Below, piece after piece: positions 10,764 to 19,603 of a DNA stretch of 64,000 nucleotides. The position numbers and the translations under genes were made by a program. The stretch is from Tsukamurella sp. PLM1 (lineage in GTDB: Bacteria; Actinomycetota; Actinomycetes; Mycobacteriales; Mycobacteriaceae), in NCBI RefSeq assembly GCF_023168325.1, contig NZ_AP025688.1:1984001-2048000 (forward strand), written 5' to 3'. The notes under the pieces were generated by a model, which had not been told where the DNA came from, searched no databases, and saw only the letters and a list, made by a program, of their open reading frames with translations. Each line of letters opens with the position of its first letter. Position 1 is the stretch's first letter.

Positions 10764-11183
10764 ATGATGGCAGAGTGGCGGCATGCGCGTACTGGTGTGC
10801 TGGCGGCGCTCGCGGTGTTCGCGGGCGCCATGTGGTTCGCGTTCCTCGGGTGGGACCAGGAGTACTACGAGGTCGACGGGGTGACGCAGGGCCCGTACCG
10901 GCCGTGGCAGGTGATCGCGTGCGGCGCGGCGATCGTCGGGGCGGCGACGGTGGCGTTCCTGTATCTGCGGCACGTCTGGCTGCTCGCGGTGATCCCCGCC
11001 GTCGCGGTGCTGGGCTTCGCCGTGCCGTGGGCCGCGTGGGCGTCCCAGGACTCGACGGGGCTGTGGCTGGTGGGGCTGATCCTGCTGGTCGGGGGCGGCA
11101 TGATGGGCCTGACGGTGTGGCTCGCGCTGGTGTTCGCGGCGTCCGAGATCGCGCGAACCCGGCGCGCTCGGCGGGCGGGGTGA
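10764..11183 (+). CDS. Small membrane protein of unknown function
   Basis: 139 residues with about four hydrophobic segments (GVLAALAVFAGAMWFAFLGW; VIACGAAIVGAATVAFLYL; LLAVIPAVAVLGFAVPWAAW; LWLVGLILLVGGGMMGLTVW), joined by short loops. The first loop is acidic (DQEYYEVDG). No enzymatic motif is visible. It lies 34 bases upstream of ilvA and diverges from the sensor kinase with a gap of only 24 bases, so the promoters must overlap coding sequence. Function unknown. Confidence 0.7.
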   Translation: MMAEWRHARTGVLAALAVFAGAMWFAFLGWDQEYYEVDGVTQGPYRPWQVIACGAAIVGAATVAFLYLRHVWLLAVIPAVAVLGFAVPWAAWASQDSTGLWLVGLILLVGGGMMGLTVWLALVFAASEIARTRRARRAG

Positions 11184-11217
11184 GATCGCGTTCCCTGTGG
11201 GTGGGAAAATGGCCGGC

Positions 11218-12549
11218 ATGTCAGCACGTATGCCCGCACCGATGTCCAGCGCCGCCGCCGACCTCACGGTGGACGCGATCATCGAGGCCCAGACGCGGCT
11301 GGCCGGCGTGGTGTCGGAGAGCCCGCTGCAGCTGTGCGATCGGCTGTCGGCGCTGACCGGCGCGAAGGTGTACCTCAAGCGCGAGGACCTGCAGGTGGTG
11401 CGGTCCTACAAGATCCGCGGCGCGTACAACCTGATGGCGCAGCTCACCGGGGCGGAGAAGGCCGCCGGCGTGGTGGCCGCATCGGCCGGGAACCACGCGC
11501 AGGGCGTCGCGTTCGCCTGTCGGGCGATGGAGGTGCACGGCCGGATCTACGTGCCGACCACCACGCCGAAGCAGAAGCGCGACCGCATCCGCGCCCACGG
11601 CGGCCGGTTCGTGGAGCTGATCGCCGTCGGCGAGACCTACGACGCCGCGGCCGCCGCCGCGAAGGAGGACGTGGTGGCGAGCGGCGCCACCTGGGTGCAC
11701 GCCTTCGACGACGCCCGCACCACCGCCGGGCAGGGCACGATCGGCGTGGAGCTGGTCGAGCAGCTCGGCGGAGTCGTCCCCGACGTGACCGTCATGCCCG
11801 TCGGCGGGGCGGGCTGCTTCGCCGGGGTCACGCGCTACCTTCGTTCGCAGTCGCCCGACGCGACCATCGTCGGGGCCGAGCCCGCCGGCGCGCCGTCGTT
11901 GGCCCGGGCGATCGAGTCCGGCGGCCCGGTCGATTTGGAGACCATCGACCCGTTCGTCGACGGTGCCGCCGTCAAGCGGATCGGGGCGATCGGCTACGAC
12001 GTCGCCGTCGCCGAGGGCGGTGCCGTGTGGCCCGCACACGAGGTCCGCGACGTGGCCGCGGGCGAGCTGGGGATCATCGAGGTGGATGAGGGCGCCATCT
12101 GCACCGCGATGCTGGACCTGTACCAGAACGAGGGCGTCATCGCCGAGCCCGCCGGCGCGCTGTCGGTGGCCGCGCTGGCGCAGCTGCGGTTCGAGCCCGG
12201 CTCCACCGTGGTGTGCCTGCTGTCGGGCGGCAACAACGACGTGTCGCGCTACAACGAGGTGATCGAGCGCTCCCTGGTGCACCAGGGGCTCAAGCACTAC
12301 TTCCTCGTCGCGTTCCCGCAGGAGCCCGGCGCCCTGCGACGGTTCCTCGACGACGTGCTCGGCCCCGATGACGACATCACGCTGTTCGAGTACGTCAAGC
12401 GCAACAACCGCGACACCGGCGAGGCACTCGTGGGCGTGGAGCTCGGCCATGCCGGCGACCTGGGTGCCCTGCTCGAGCGCATGGACTCCTCGCGCCTGCA
12501 CTGCGAGCGCCTCGAGCCCGGTTCGCCCGCGTACCGCTACCTGACGTGA
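11218..12549 (+). CDS. ilvA: Threonine ammonia-lyase, biosynthetic
   Basis: A PLP enzyme converting threonine to 2-oxobutanoate, the first step of isoleucine synthesis. The PLP lysine lies in VVRSYKIRGAYN, the phosphate-binding region is ASAGNHAQG, and the glycine loop is PVGGAGCFAG. The C-terminal regulatory part contains a single ACT-like segment (HYFLVAFPQEPGALRRFL), as in short actinobacterial enzymes, in contrast to the two segments of E. coli IlvA. I prefer ATG 11218 (MSARMPAPMSS); an in-frame ATG lies a few codons upstream. Its stop overlaps the GTG of the shortened antitoxin gene. This is the Rv1559 position in M. tuberculosis. Confidence 0.95.
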   Translation: MSARMPAPMSSAAADLTVDAIIEAQTRLAGVVSESPLQLCDRLSALTGAKVYLKREDLQVVRSYKIRGAYNLMAQLTGAEKAAGVVAASAGNHAQGVAFACRAMEVHGRIYVPTTTPKQKRDRIRAHGGRFVELIAVGETYDAAAAAAKEDVVASGATWVHAFDDARTTAGQGTIGVELVEQLGGVVPDVTVMPVGGAGCFAGVTRYLRSQSPDATIVGAEPAGAPSLARAIESGGPVDLETIDPFVDGAAVKRIGAIGYDVAVAEGGAVWPAHEVRDVAAGELGIIEVDEGAICTAMLDLYQNEGVIAEPAGALSVAALAQLRFEPGSTVVCLLSGGNNDVSRYNEVIERSLVHQGLKHYFLVAFPQEPGALRRFLDDVLGPDDDITLFEYVKRNNRDTGEALVGVELGHAGDLGALLERMDSSRLHCERLEPGSPAYRYLT

Positions 12550-12704
12550 CCAAGGACGACGGAGTGGCGAACTCGGGTGACGAATCGGCGTGGCAGGAGA
12601 CCGCGTACCTGTTCCGCTCGCCGGCGAATGCGCAGCGTCTGCTCGACGCCGCGGAGGCTGCGGAACGCGGCGAGTTCGCGGAGCATTCGCTGGATCTCGA
12701 GTGA
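12546..12704 (+). CDS. YefM/Phd-type antitoxin, apparently lacking the DNA-binding domain
   Basis: 52 codons from GTG 12546 to TGA 12704. The C-terminal half, ETAYLFRSPANAQRLLDA followed by EHSLDLE, matches the toxin-wrapping tail of YefM antitoxins. The usual N-terminal Phd/YefM fold of about 50 residues, which binds the operator, is absent. In its place is a short polar segment, and the gene starts inside the ilvA stop codon. GTG 12564 is an alternative start. It overlaps the toxin gene by four bases. It probably neutralises YoeB but is unlikely to autoregulate. A missing upstream part due to frameshift is unlikely because ilvA occupies that space. Confidence 0.75.
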   Translation: MTKDDGVANSGDESAWQETAYLFRSPANAQRLLDAAEAAERGEFAEHSLDLE

Positions 12705-12961
12705 GGATCGTCTTCACCCCGCAGGGGTGGGAGGACTACGTCTTCTGGCAGCAGGCCGATCGCTCGTTGCTCAAGCGGATCAATCGGCTGCTGGCGGATG
12801 CTGCGCGCGACCCGACCGGAGGGATCGGGAAGCCCGAGCCGCTCAAGTACGGAATCGCCGGTGCCTGGTCGCGTCGTATCAACGAGGAGCACCGGCTGGT
12901 GTATCAGGTGCCCGGCGATGACCTGATCGTCCTGCAGGTCCGGTACCACTACGCGAAGTAG
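12701..12961 (+). CDS. yoeB: YoeB/Txe-family mRNA interferase toxin
   Basis: An 86-residue RelE-fold ribosome-dependent endoribonuclease. The family pattern is complete: FTPQGWEDYVFWQQADRSLL near the N-terminus, IGKPEPLKYGIAGAWSRRIN in the middle, and EEHRLVYQVPGDDL then RYHYAK at the end. The conserved catalytic-site arginines, histidine and terminal tyrosine are present. Starts at GTG 12701 overlapping the antitoxin stop. It sits between ilvA and treZ, the place held by vapBC11 in M. tuberculosis. Confidence 0.93.
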   Translation: MRIVFTPQGWEDYVFWQQADRSLLKRINRLLADAARDPTGGIGKPEPLKYGIAGAWSRRINEEHRLVYQVPGDDLIVLQVRYHYAK

Positions 12962-13054
12962 GCGAACCCTCATGGAAACTCGCTACGCGCCAACCTGATT
13001 CGCAACGGACCATGACGAATCTTGATGCGAGGAAACAGCTGGCGCCGGATGCCC

Positions 13055-13069
13055 ATGATCAGAGATCAT
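13055..13069. promoter_or_regulatory. Palindrome upstream of a tiny gene
   Basis: ATGATC-AGA-GATCAT is a perfect six-base inverted repeat ending seven bases before the GTG of the 45-residue reading frame. The position suits an autoregulatory operator. It could be coincidental. Confidence 0.4.
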
Positions 13070-13075
13070 TCGTAC

Positions 13076-13213
13076 GTGACGAAGGAACCCGAGCGCGAAA
13101 TGCGGGAGAACGCGGCTACTACGCTGGTGGAGATACTCGGTTCCGGAGATGGCTCCGAGATCGAGTTCGATCCGGCGCGTCTGGGCCTCATCGCGCGTAC
13201 ACCCGAACTGTGA
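13076..13213 (+). CDS. Small protein of unknown function, 45 residues
   Basis: A short frame from GTG 13076 to TGA 13213, MTKEPEREMRENAATT at the start and FDPARLGLIARTPEL at the end, acidic and probably partly helical. It is preceded by the palindrome at 13055-13069 and followed five bases later by a strong hairpin, which supports a stand-alone unit. The frame stays open upstream to ATG 13022. Another open frame covers the same bases, so coding status is uncertain. No family recognised. Confidence 0.4.
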   Translation: MTKEPEREMRENAATTLVEILGSGDGSEIEFDPARLGLIARTPEL

Positions 13214-13218
13214 CAACG

Positions 13219-13245
13219 GCCCGACGGTGCAGCGCACCGTCGGGC
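13219..13245. terminator. Hairpin terminator
   Basis: Perfect 12-base arms, GCCCGACGGTGC and its complement, with a three-base AGC loop. It lies between the small frame ending at 13213 and the convergent membrane protein gene ending at 13263, so it may work in both directions. No T run follows, as is common in high-GC actinobacteria. Confidence 0.75.
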
Positions 13246-13262
13246 ATGCGCGGCTCAGCCGG

Positions 13263-13763
13263 TCAGCCGGCCGGGACCACCTGCTGCGCGCGGTGCGCGG
13301 CCACGCGCTGCTGGATGAACCAGCTCTGCGCGAACAGGGTGACGCCGATGAACAGCATCGTCGTGACGCCGGCGAAGCCGCGGCCGGAGTGGTCGCCGAG
13401 CGCGGCGGGGACGAGGAAGTCCACGGCCACGTGCAGGCCGATCGCCACGAGCCACAGGCCGATGGTCGCGGCCGTGCCCTGGCGCAGATAGCGGCCGTCG
13501 GGGCCGGGGAAGACCCTGGTGCTGAGCGCCCGCGGGTAGGCGAGCGCGACGGCGATGATCAGGCCCAGGACGGCGGCCACCACATGGCCGGCGCCCACCT
13601 CGCCGCCCGACGACACGTACTGCACCGTCTGGACCAGGCCGATGATCGCGAGCGCGGCGGCCACGCGGGCGGTCTTGTCCTTGAGCGGGCGGGCCTGCAA
13701 CTGGCGGTAGAAGATCCAGCCGAGGGCGAGGACGGCGATGAGGGCGGCGGTGGCGTTCGTCAT
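13263..13763 (-). CDS. Membrane protein of unknown function
   Basis: 166 residues with about four hydrophobic segments: ATAALIAVLALGWIFY at the N-terminus, AAALAIIGLVQTVQYV, VVAAVLGLIIAVALAY and GVTTMLFIGVTLFAQSWF near the end. The C-terminus is short and cytoplasmic-looking (QQRVAAHRAQQ). No enzyme motif is visible. It diverges from the pyridoxamine-oxidase-like gene; the 80-base gap holds the latter's promoter. Function unknown. Confidence 0.75.
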   Translation of the reverse strand: MTNATAALIAVLALGWIFYRQLQARPLKDKTARVAAALAIIGLVQTVQYVSSGGEVGAGHVVAAVLGLIIAVALAYPRALSTRVFPGPDGRYLRQGTAATIGLWLVAIGLHVAVDFLVPAALGDHSGRGFAGVTTMLFIGVTLFAQSWFIQQRVAAHRAQQVVPAG

Positions 13764-13843
13764 GCCGATGACTCTCGTCCGAACCGGGCCGCGGCGGATC
13801 GACCCGCGGGTGGAGATCCGGGTGGAGACGTACCCTGGCGAGC

Positions 13844-14273
13844 ATGCACCGCTCAGAGCGCCTCGAACCCGCCGTGATCGAGTTCCTCTCCGCCGGAACG
13901 CGCACGGGGCACCTCGCGTACCTCGGCGGCGACGGGCGACCGCTCACCGCGCCGGTCTGGTTCGTGGTCGACGACGGCTGCGTCGTCTTCGCCACCGGTC
14001 GTGACACGCCGAAAGGCAAACTCCTGGCGAAGGATCCGCGGGTCAGCGTGAGCGTGGACCTGCAGGAGCCCCCGTACGCGTTCGCGCAGGTACAGGGCCT
14101 CGCCGAACTCGTCGACGATCCGGACTACCTGCTGAAGGTGCACGGCGTGCGGCGTGCGGTACATGGGCGCCGAGCGCGGCGAGGAGTACGGCCGCCGCAA
14201 CGCCGTGCCCGAGGAGGTCGTGGTACGCGTGCGCCCGGCCCGCGTCCTCTACAACGGCGACGTCACCGCATGA
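13844..14273 (+). CDS. Pyridoxamine-5'-phosphate-oxidase-like F420/FMN split-barrel protein (frame-broken)
   Basis: The N-terminal half (RTGHLAYLGGDGRPLTAPVW, DDGCVVFATGRDTPKGK) is typical of PPOX-class oxidoreductases of the F420-using type. The frame breaks near 14140; in the next frame it continues as GVRYMGAERGEEYGRRN and ends RPARVLYNGDVTA, as in these proteins, giving about 143 residues. The ATG follows TACCCT by seven bases, a leaderless-promoter pattern. Its stop overlaps the ATG of the next gene. Substrate unknown. Confidence 0.75.
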
Positions 14274-14927
14274 GCGGCTTCGAGGTCCAGCTCGGGCCGT
14301 GCGTCGGCGGCCGGCTGCGCACGTGGACCGGGGACGGCACCGGCCGGCTCTGGTCCGTCCCGCAAGACGAATGGCTCCGCACGGCACAGGGATCGATCAC
14401 TCACGCGCGCCGAGGTCGGAAAGGGCCTGTTCCGCGAGGTCGGCACCCTGACCGGCGACACCCTCGTGGTGCGGCCGCGCCTCCCCGTCCCCGGCGCCGC
14501 GGGCGGCGGGCTCACGATGGAGCCGCAGTCCATGGACCTGGCCGAGCCGCGACGACGGCCTCGCGCGGAACGTTCGAGGACTTCCGGGAGATCCTCGAAC
14601 GCGCCGTCGCGCGATGCGTGGACGCGGGGGAGTTCCTCGTCGTCGAGCCCACCGAGGCCGCCGGCGAGCCCGGAGCGGGGAGCGCAGGTTCTGCCTCTTC
14701 GCCGTCATGCCCGACGGTGCCGACCACGTCGCCGTTGTCGAAACCGCGCCCGCTCCGCAGGATTCGCTGCTCTGGGACCGTACGTCGACCCCGCGAACGC
14801 GACGCACACGGTCGCGGCACCGTCGACGCCCGAGACCCTGACGATGGTCCCCAGCCTGATCACCGAGGCCGTCCGCGGGTGGGGGCTCGACCCGTGGGAC
14901 CTCGTGTTCACCTACGGCACGCGCTGA
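14270..14927 (+). CDS. Unidentified protein, heavily frame-broken
   Basis: Protein-like segments lie end to end in alternating frames: FEVQLGPCVGG at the start, TRAEVGKGLFREVGTLTGDT, then RGTFEDFREILERAVARC and EFLVVEPTEA, then RRFCLFAVMPDGADHVAVVE, and finally AVRGWGLDPWDLVFTYGTR before TGA 14927. Four single-base repairs would give about 218 residues. No domain is recognised. Either sequence errors are unusually dense here, or this is a decaying gene. It is coupled to the preceding PPOX gene through ATGA. Confidence 0.5.
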
Positions 14928-14933
14928 CCGCGC

Positions 14934-15959
14934 TCATCCGAGCTCGTCGACCGCGGCCCTGATCAGCGCGAGGCTGCGCCGACGCTCGGCGAGCCCGGGA
15001 ATCATCCCGGAGATCATCAGCTCCTGCGGCCGGGTGCGCTCGAGCAGCGCGGCGAGCCCGTCGCGCACCGTCGCCTGCGAGCCGACGATCCACGCCGATG
15101 TCGACGGCGCGATCGACGCCTCCTGCTCCGCCGTCAGCGGGGCCGCGGCCGCCTGATCGTAGGTCGGCAGCCGCCCGGGGTTGCCGGTGCGCACCCGGTA
15201 CATCGCCGCCTTCGCCGGTCCGGCGATGCGCTCGGCCTCCGCGTCGGTGTCGGCCGCCACCACCGTCACCGTCAGCATGGCCGACGGTGCCGCGATCTCG
15301 CCCGGCCGGAAGCTGTCGCGGTACTCGGCGAGCGCGGGCATCGTGGCCTGCGGCGCGAAGTGCCGGGCGAACGAGAACGGCAGCCCCAGCAGGCCGGCGA
15401 GCTTGGCGCTGAACGTGGACGAGCCCAGCAGCCACACCTGCGGGTGCGCGCCGATGCCCGGCGTCGCGGTGATCGCCGCGTACGGGTGGTCGGCGGGGAA
15501 GCCGTCGTTGAAGAAGGCCCGCAGGTGGGCGAGCGCCTGCGGGAAGTCGTCGACCGACTCGCTCACCCCGCCGCCGCGCAGCGCGTGGGCCGTGAGCTGG
15601 TCGGTGCCGGGGGCACGGCCGATCCCGAGATCGATGCGGTCCGGGAACAGCGCGTCCAGCGTGCCGAACTGCTCGGCCACCACCAACGGCTGGTGGTTGG
15701 GCAGCATGACGCCGCCGGATCCCACCCGGATCGATTCGGTGGCCGCCGCGATCTGCCCGATCAGCACTGCCGGCGCCGAGCTCGCGATGCCGGGCATCGA
15801 GTGGTGCTCGGCGACCCAGACCCGGTGGTAGCCCAGGCGTTCCGCCTCCTGCGCCGTGGCGATGGTGGCACGCAGGGCGTCGCCGAAGGAGGCACCGTCG
15901 ACGACGGGCGCGAGCTCGAGGAGCGACAGGCGAGGGCGGGAGAAGGAAGCTTCGGTCAC
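14934..15959 (-). CDS. LLM-class flavin-dependent oxidoreductase
   Basis: A complete 341-residue luciferase-like protein of the MsnO8/YhbW type. Motifs: [56 protein letters not shown] and [17 protein letters not shown]. It begins at GTG 15959. A hairpin separates it from the upstream LLM gene, so it is likely transcribed alone. Substrate unknown; this family is common in multiple copies in Mycobacteriales. Confidence 0.88.
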   Translation of the reverse strand: MTEASFSRPRLSLLELAPVVDGASFGDALRATIATAQEAERLGYHRVWVAEHHSMPGIASSAPAVLIGQIAAATESIRVGSGGVMLPNHQPLVVAEQFGTLDALFPDRIDLGIGRAPGTDQLTAHALRGGGVSESVDDFPQALAHLRAFFNDGFPADHPYAAITATPGIGAHPQVWLLGSSTFSAKLAGLLGLPFSFARHFAPQATMPALAEYRDSFRPGEIAAPSAMLTVTVVAADTDAEAERIAGPAKAAMYRVRTGNPGRLPTYDQAAAAPLTAEQEASIAPSTSAWIVGSQATVRDGLAALLERTRPQELMISGMIPGLAERRRSLALIRAAVDELG

Positions 15960-15974
15960 TGAAGGGACAACAGA

Positions 15975-16004
15975 GGGCGGCCCGGGAATCTTCCCGAACC
16001 GCCC
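15975..16004. terminator. Hairpin terminator
   Basis: Two nested perfect six-base stems, GGGCGG/CCGCCC outside and CGGGAA/TTCCCG inside, separated by two-base bulges. It lies 23 bases beyond the stop of the LLM gene ending at 16027, on the minus strand. Confidence 0.7.
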
Positions 16005-16026
16005 CCGATCGTCGAAACCGGCGGCG

Positions 16027-17067
16027 TCAGACCAGCTCGCGCAACAGCTCGATCTGCTTGACCCGGCCCGCCGGGTCGGCCGCGATGGGCGCGACGTTGA
16101 GCACCGTGGCGCCGGCCTCGGCGAACGCCGCGACCCGCTCCTTGACGAAGCCCTTCGGGCCGATGAGCGAGACGTTGCGCGCCAGCTCGTCGGGGACCGC
16201 CGCCGCGGCGGCGGCCTTGTCGCCCGCGAGGTACAGCTCCTGGATGCGGTCGGCCTCGGCGCCGTAGCCGTAGTTGGTGGCCAGGGTGTGGTAGAAGTTC
16301 TTGCCCTTCGCGCCCATGCCGCCGATGTACAGCGCGAGGTGCGGCTTCACGAACCCGAGCAGCTCCTCCACGTCGTCGCCGATGGCGAGCGCCGGCCCCG
16401 CGTAGATGTCGAGCTCGCCGAGGCTCGGGTCGCGCTTGGCCTTGCCCGCGGCGACGGCGTCGCCCCACACGTCCTTCGCCTTCTCCGGCAGGAAGAAGAT
16501 CGGCTGCCAGCCCTCCGCCACCTCCGCGGCGAGGGCAACGTTCTTCTGGCCGAGCGCGGCGAGCAGCACCGGGATGCGGTCGCGGACCGGGTGGTTGATC
16601 AGCTTGAGCGGCTTGCCCAAGCCGGTCCCGCCACCTTCGGCGGTCAGGGGCATCGTGTAGTACTTGCCCTGGTGGTCGAGCCGCTCGCGCAGCCACACCT
16701 TGCGGCAGATCTCGATGATCTCGCGGGTGCGACCGATCGGCGCGTCGTACTGCACGCCGTGGAAGCCCTCGATCACCTGCGGACCCGAAGCGCCGAGGCC
16801 CAGGATGAACCGGCCGTCTGAGACATTGTCCAGGCCGGCCGCGGTCATCGCCGTGAGCGTTGGCGTGCGGGTGTAGATCTGCAGGATCCCGGAGGCGAGC
16901 TGCACCCGTTCCGTCTTCGCGGCGAGGTAGCCGAGCGCGCTCACCGCGTCGAACGAGTACGCCTCGGGGACGAAGATGATGTCGATCCCGGCCTTCTCGA
17001 GGTCCTGGACTTCGTCGGCCGTGGCCTTGAACCCGTCCGTGTAGTTGATGCCCAATCCGATTCGCAT
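16027..17067 (-). CDS. F420-type LLM oxidoreductase
   Basis: 346 residues of the MSMEG/Rv3520c-like F420-dependent LLM branch. Marks include [20 protein letters not shown] at the N-terminus, [39 protein letters not shown] and [20 protein letters not shown], followed by [12 protein letters not shown]. The branch usually prefers F420H2 over FMN, which fits a mycobacterial-type host. Start ATG 17067. Substrate unknown. Confidence 0.88.
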   Translation of the reverse strand: MRIGLGINYTDGFKATADEVQDLEKAGIDIIFVPEAYSFDAVSALGYLAAKTERVQLASGILQIYTRTPTLTAMTAAGLDNVSDGRFILGLGASGPQVIEGFHGVQYDAPIGRTREIIEICRKVWLRERLDHQGKYYTMPLTAEGGGTGLGKPLKLINHPVRDRIPVLLAALGQKNVALAAEVAEGWQPIFFLPEKAKDVWGDAVAAGKAKRDPSLGELDIYAGPALAIGDDVEELLGFVKPHLALYIGGMGAKGKNFYHTLATNYGYGAEADRIQELYLAGDKAAAAAAVPDELARNVSLIGPKGFVKERVAAFAEAGATVLNVAPIAADPAGRVKQIELLRELV

Positions 17068-17095
17068 AGGCGCAAGACTCTCACAAAGCGACCGC

Positions 17096-18860
17096 TTAGC
17101 AACAGGGTGTCGGCGATGTGCCGCCCCCGGCCGAGCGGTCGATCACCACGAACGAGTGCGCCGGCACGACTGTCGCACCGTCCCGCGTCGTGGTGGGCTC
17201 CCACGTGAGCAGCGGATCCCCGGCGAACGGCGCGGTCACGGGTACGGCCGCGAAGTTCACCAGCAGGCTCGTCTCGCCGCGGTGCACTGCGAACCACGTG
17301 GCCTCCCCGGGATGGTCACAGCGCACGGCCCGGAAGTCGTCGCCCGACAGGCGAGCCCGGAGCGCGATGAGGTCGCGGTAGGTGCGCAGGAGCCGGGCGT
17401 GCGCGGGCGCGTCGAGCTCGGACCAGTCGAGCGTCGACGCGGCGAACGTCGCCGGGTCCTGCGGATCCGGGACCTCGCCCGGGGCCAGCCGTGCTGCGCG
17501 AACTCCGCCCTGCGTCCCTCGACGGTGGCCCGCGCCAGCTCGGGCTCGGGGTGGCTGGAGAAGAACCGGAACGGGGTCGTGGCGCCCCACTCCTCGCCCA
17601 TGAACAGCATCGGGGTGAACGCCGAGAACAGCACGAGCGCCGCCTTGACCGCCAGCATGCCGGGCGTCAGGTACTCGGACGGCCGGTCGCCCCGGGCGCG
17701 ATTGCCCACCTGATCGTGCGTGCAGGTGAACGCCAGGAGCTGCGACGGTGCCACCCGCGCCGGATCGATCCGCGCGCCGTGCACGCGGCCGCGAAACGAA
17801 CTGAACGTGCCCGCGTGGAAGAAGCCCTCCGTGAGCACCGTCGCCAGACATTCGGGGCTGCCGAAATCGGCGTAGTAGCCCTGTCGCTCGCCGGAGACGA
17901 TGGCGTGGATCGCGTGGTGCACGTCGTCGTCCCACTGCGCGGTGATGCCGTATCCGCCGAGCTCGGCGGGGCTGACCAGCCGCGGATCGTTCAGGTCCGA
18001 TTCCGCGACGAGCGCCAGCGGGCGGCCGAGCTCGGCCTCGAGCGCGCGTGCCCGGGCGGCCGCCTCCTGCAGCAGGTGCGTGGGCGAACTGTCGACCAGC
18101 GCGTGCACCGCGTCGAGTCGTAGCCCGTCCACGCGGTACCGGCGCAACCACCACTCGACGTTCTCGAGGATCAGGGCGCGGACCTCGGCGCTGTCCGCAC
18201 CGGACAGGTTGATCGTGCGGCCCCACGGCGTGGACCCGTCGGTCTCGTACGGCCCGAACCGGCCCAGGTAGTTGCCCGACGGTCCGAGATGGTTGTGCAC
18301 CACGTCCAACAGCACGCCCAGCCCAAGCCGGTGCGCGGCGGCGACGAACCGCTCCAGCCCGGCCGGCCCACCGTACGGCTCGTGCACCGCGAACCAGCCC
18401 ACACCGTCGTACCCCCAGCCGTGCGGCCCGTTGAACGCGTTGACGGGCATCAGCTGGACGAACCCGACGCCCAGCGCCACCAGGTGCGGGAGTCGCTCGA
18501 TGGCGGCGTCGAAGGTGCCCGCCGCCGTGAACGTGCCCACATGCAGTTCGTAGACGACCGACCCGCGCAGTTCCCGACCCGCCCACGGGTCGGCGAGCGC
18601 CGGCGAACCGATCAGGGCGGAAGGGGAGTGCACGCCGTCGGGCTGCCGTGGCGACCGCGGGTCCGGCAGTACCGTCTCGTCGTCGTCCGGGAGGAATCCG
18701 TACCGGCCCCCAGGGCGGCGGGAACGCGGATTCGCCACCACCCGCCGGCTTCGGCGGCCATCGGGTGGACCGCGCCGTCGAGCCAGAGCCGCACGAGGCC
18801 CGGGAGCGGTGCCCAGACCTCGAAGGTGTGCGGCGCGGCGACGATGGGCGCGGGAGACAT
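17096..18860 (-). CDS. treZ: Malto-oligosyltrehalose trehalohydrolase (two frameshifts)
   Basis: A GH13 enzyme releasing trehalose from the maltooligosyl-trehalose made by TreY. N-terminal CBM48-like domain (HTFEVWAPLPGLVRLWLDG), then the barrel with YELHVGTFTAAGTFDAAIE, DVVHNHLGPSGNY, the catalytic nucleophile in VDGLRLDAVHALVD, the acid in LVAESDLNDPR and FTCTHDQVGNRARGD. Breaks occur near 18713 (GGGGG where six Gs fit) and near 17487 (GG where GGG gives HGWAPGEVPDPQDP). Repaired length is about 588 residues, the normal size. ATG 18860 has TAGGGT nine bases upstream. Matches the Rv1562c position. Confidence 0.9.
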
Positions 18861-18891
18861 AGGTGAGCAACCCTATCCCCGGTGCGACGCC

Positions 18892-19569
18892 TCAGTGCAG
18901 CCGCTCCCATTCCGGGGTCCGGGCGCGGTGCAGCGCGAGCGCCGCGAGCGCGGACTCCGCCGTCTCGTGCTGCCCGCCCGTAATCCTGCCGACGGTGGGG
19001 AAGTCCTGAGCGCGCAGCGTGCGGAAGCGCCACAGGTCGTCGAGCGAGTGGGCGCAGATGTGCGTCTCGAGGGCGACGGACGCCGGTTCGCCGAAGCACG
19101 CGTTCGCGTGCTCGCCGATGAACTCCGCGTAGGTGCGCTCGCCGAGCCGGACGAACACCCCGTCGCCCATCGGGATCTCACTGAGCACGGACCGCTCGCC
19201 CGCGAGCACCAAACGATCGTGGATCTCGCCCGTGAGCTCCCACGCGGCCGCCATCCCCGCGCAGCGGATCAGCAGGTGCGCCACCTCGTCGGGCTGGTCC
19301 AACAGGCCCAGGATGGAATGCCGGCCCTCGCGGAACGCCCGCACCTCGATCGCCCCGCCCGGGAGGGACTGGGCCGTGAGTCGGGACGTGGCCGCGACCA
19401 GCACGAGGCGGCCGCTCGGCTGGAGCTCGGCGGGGAGGCCGTGCTCGCGCAGCGATTCCGCGACCCGCGCGAGCGAGGAGGCGCGGATCCGGTTGCCGCT
19501 GACGCCGGTGCGCGCGGTGGCGGATTGGGCGAGTGCCGTCGTGAGCGGCCGCGGGGTTTCGCTGTTCAT
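18892..19569 (-). CDS. Protein of unknown function between treY and treZ
   Basis: 225 residues, no membrane segment and no motif I recognise. Local features are RIRASSLARVAESLREHG near the N-terminus, a cysteine in HLLIRCAGMAAAWELTGEIH, and GDGVFVRLGERTYAEFIGEH in the middle. It lies between treY and treZ on the same strand, 34 bases after the treY stop and 31 bases before the treZ start, so it is probably co-transcribed with both. A role linked to trehalose synthesis is possible but not shown. Confidence 0.65.
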   Translation of the reverse strand: MNSETPRPLTTALAQSATARTGVSGNRIRASSLARVAESLREHGLPAELQPSGRLVLVAATSRLTAQSLPGGAIEVRAFREGRHSILGLLDQPDEVAHLLIRCAGMAAAWELTGEIHDRLVLAGERSVLSEIPMGDGVFVRLGERTYAEFIGEHANACFGEPASVALETHICAHSLDDLWRFRTLRAQDFPTVGRITGGQHETAESALAALALHRARTPEWERLH

Positions 19570-19603
19570 GCTGCGAGTGTGCGCGCAGGCACTGACAAGT
19601 TTT

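Noticed and set aside
13012..13491. A 159-codon plus-strand frame across the small gene and the membrane protein
   Set aside because: Most of it is antisense to the membrane protein gene and crosses the hairpin terminator; composition is arginine-rich shadow sequence.
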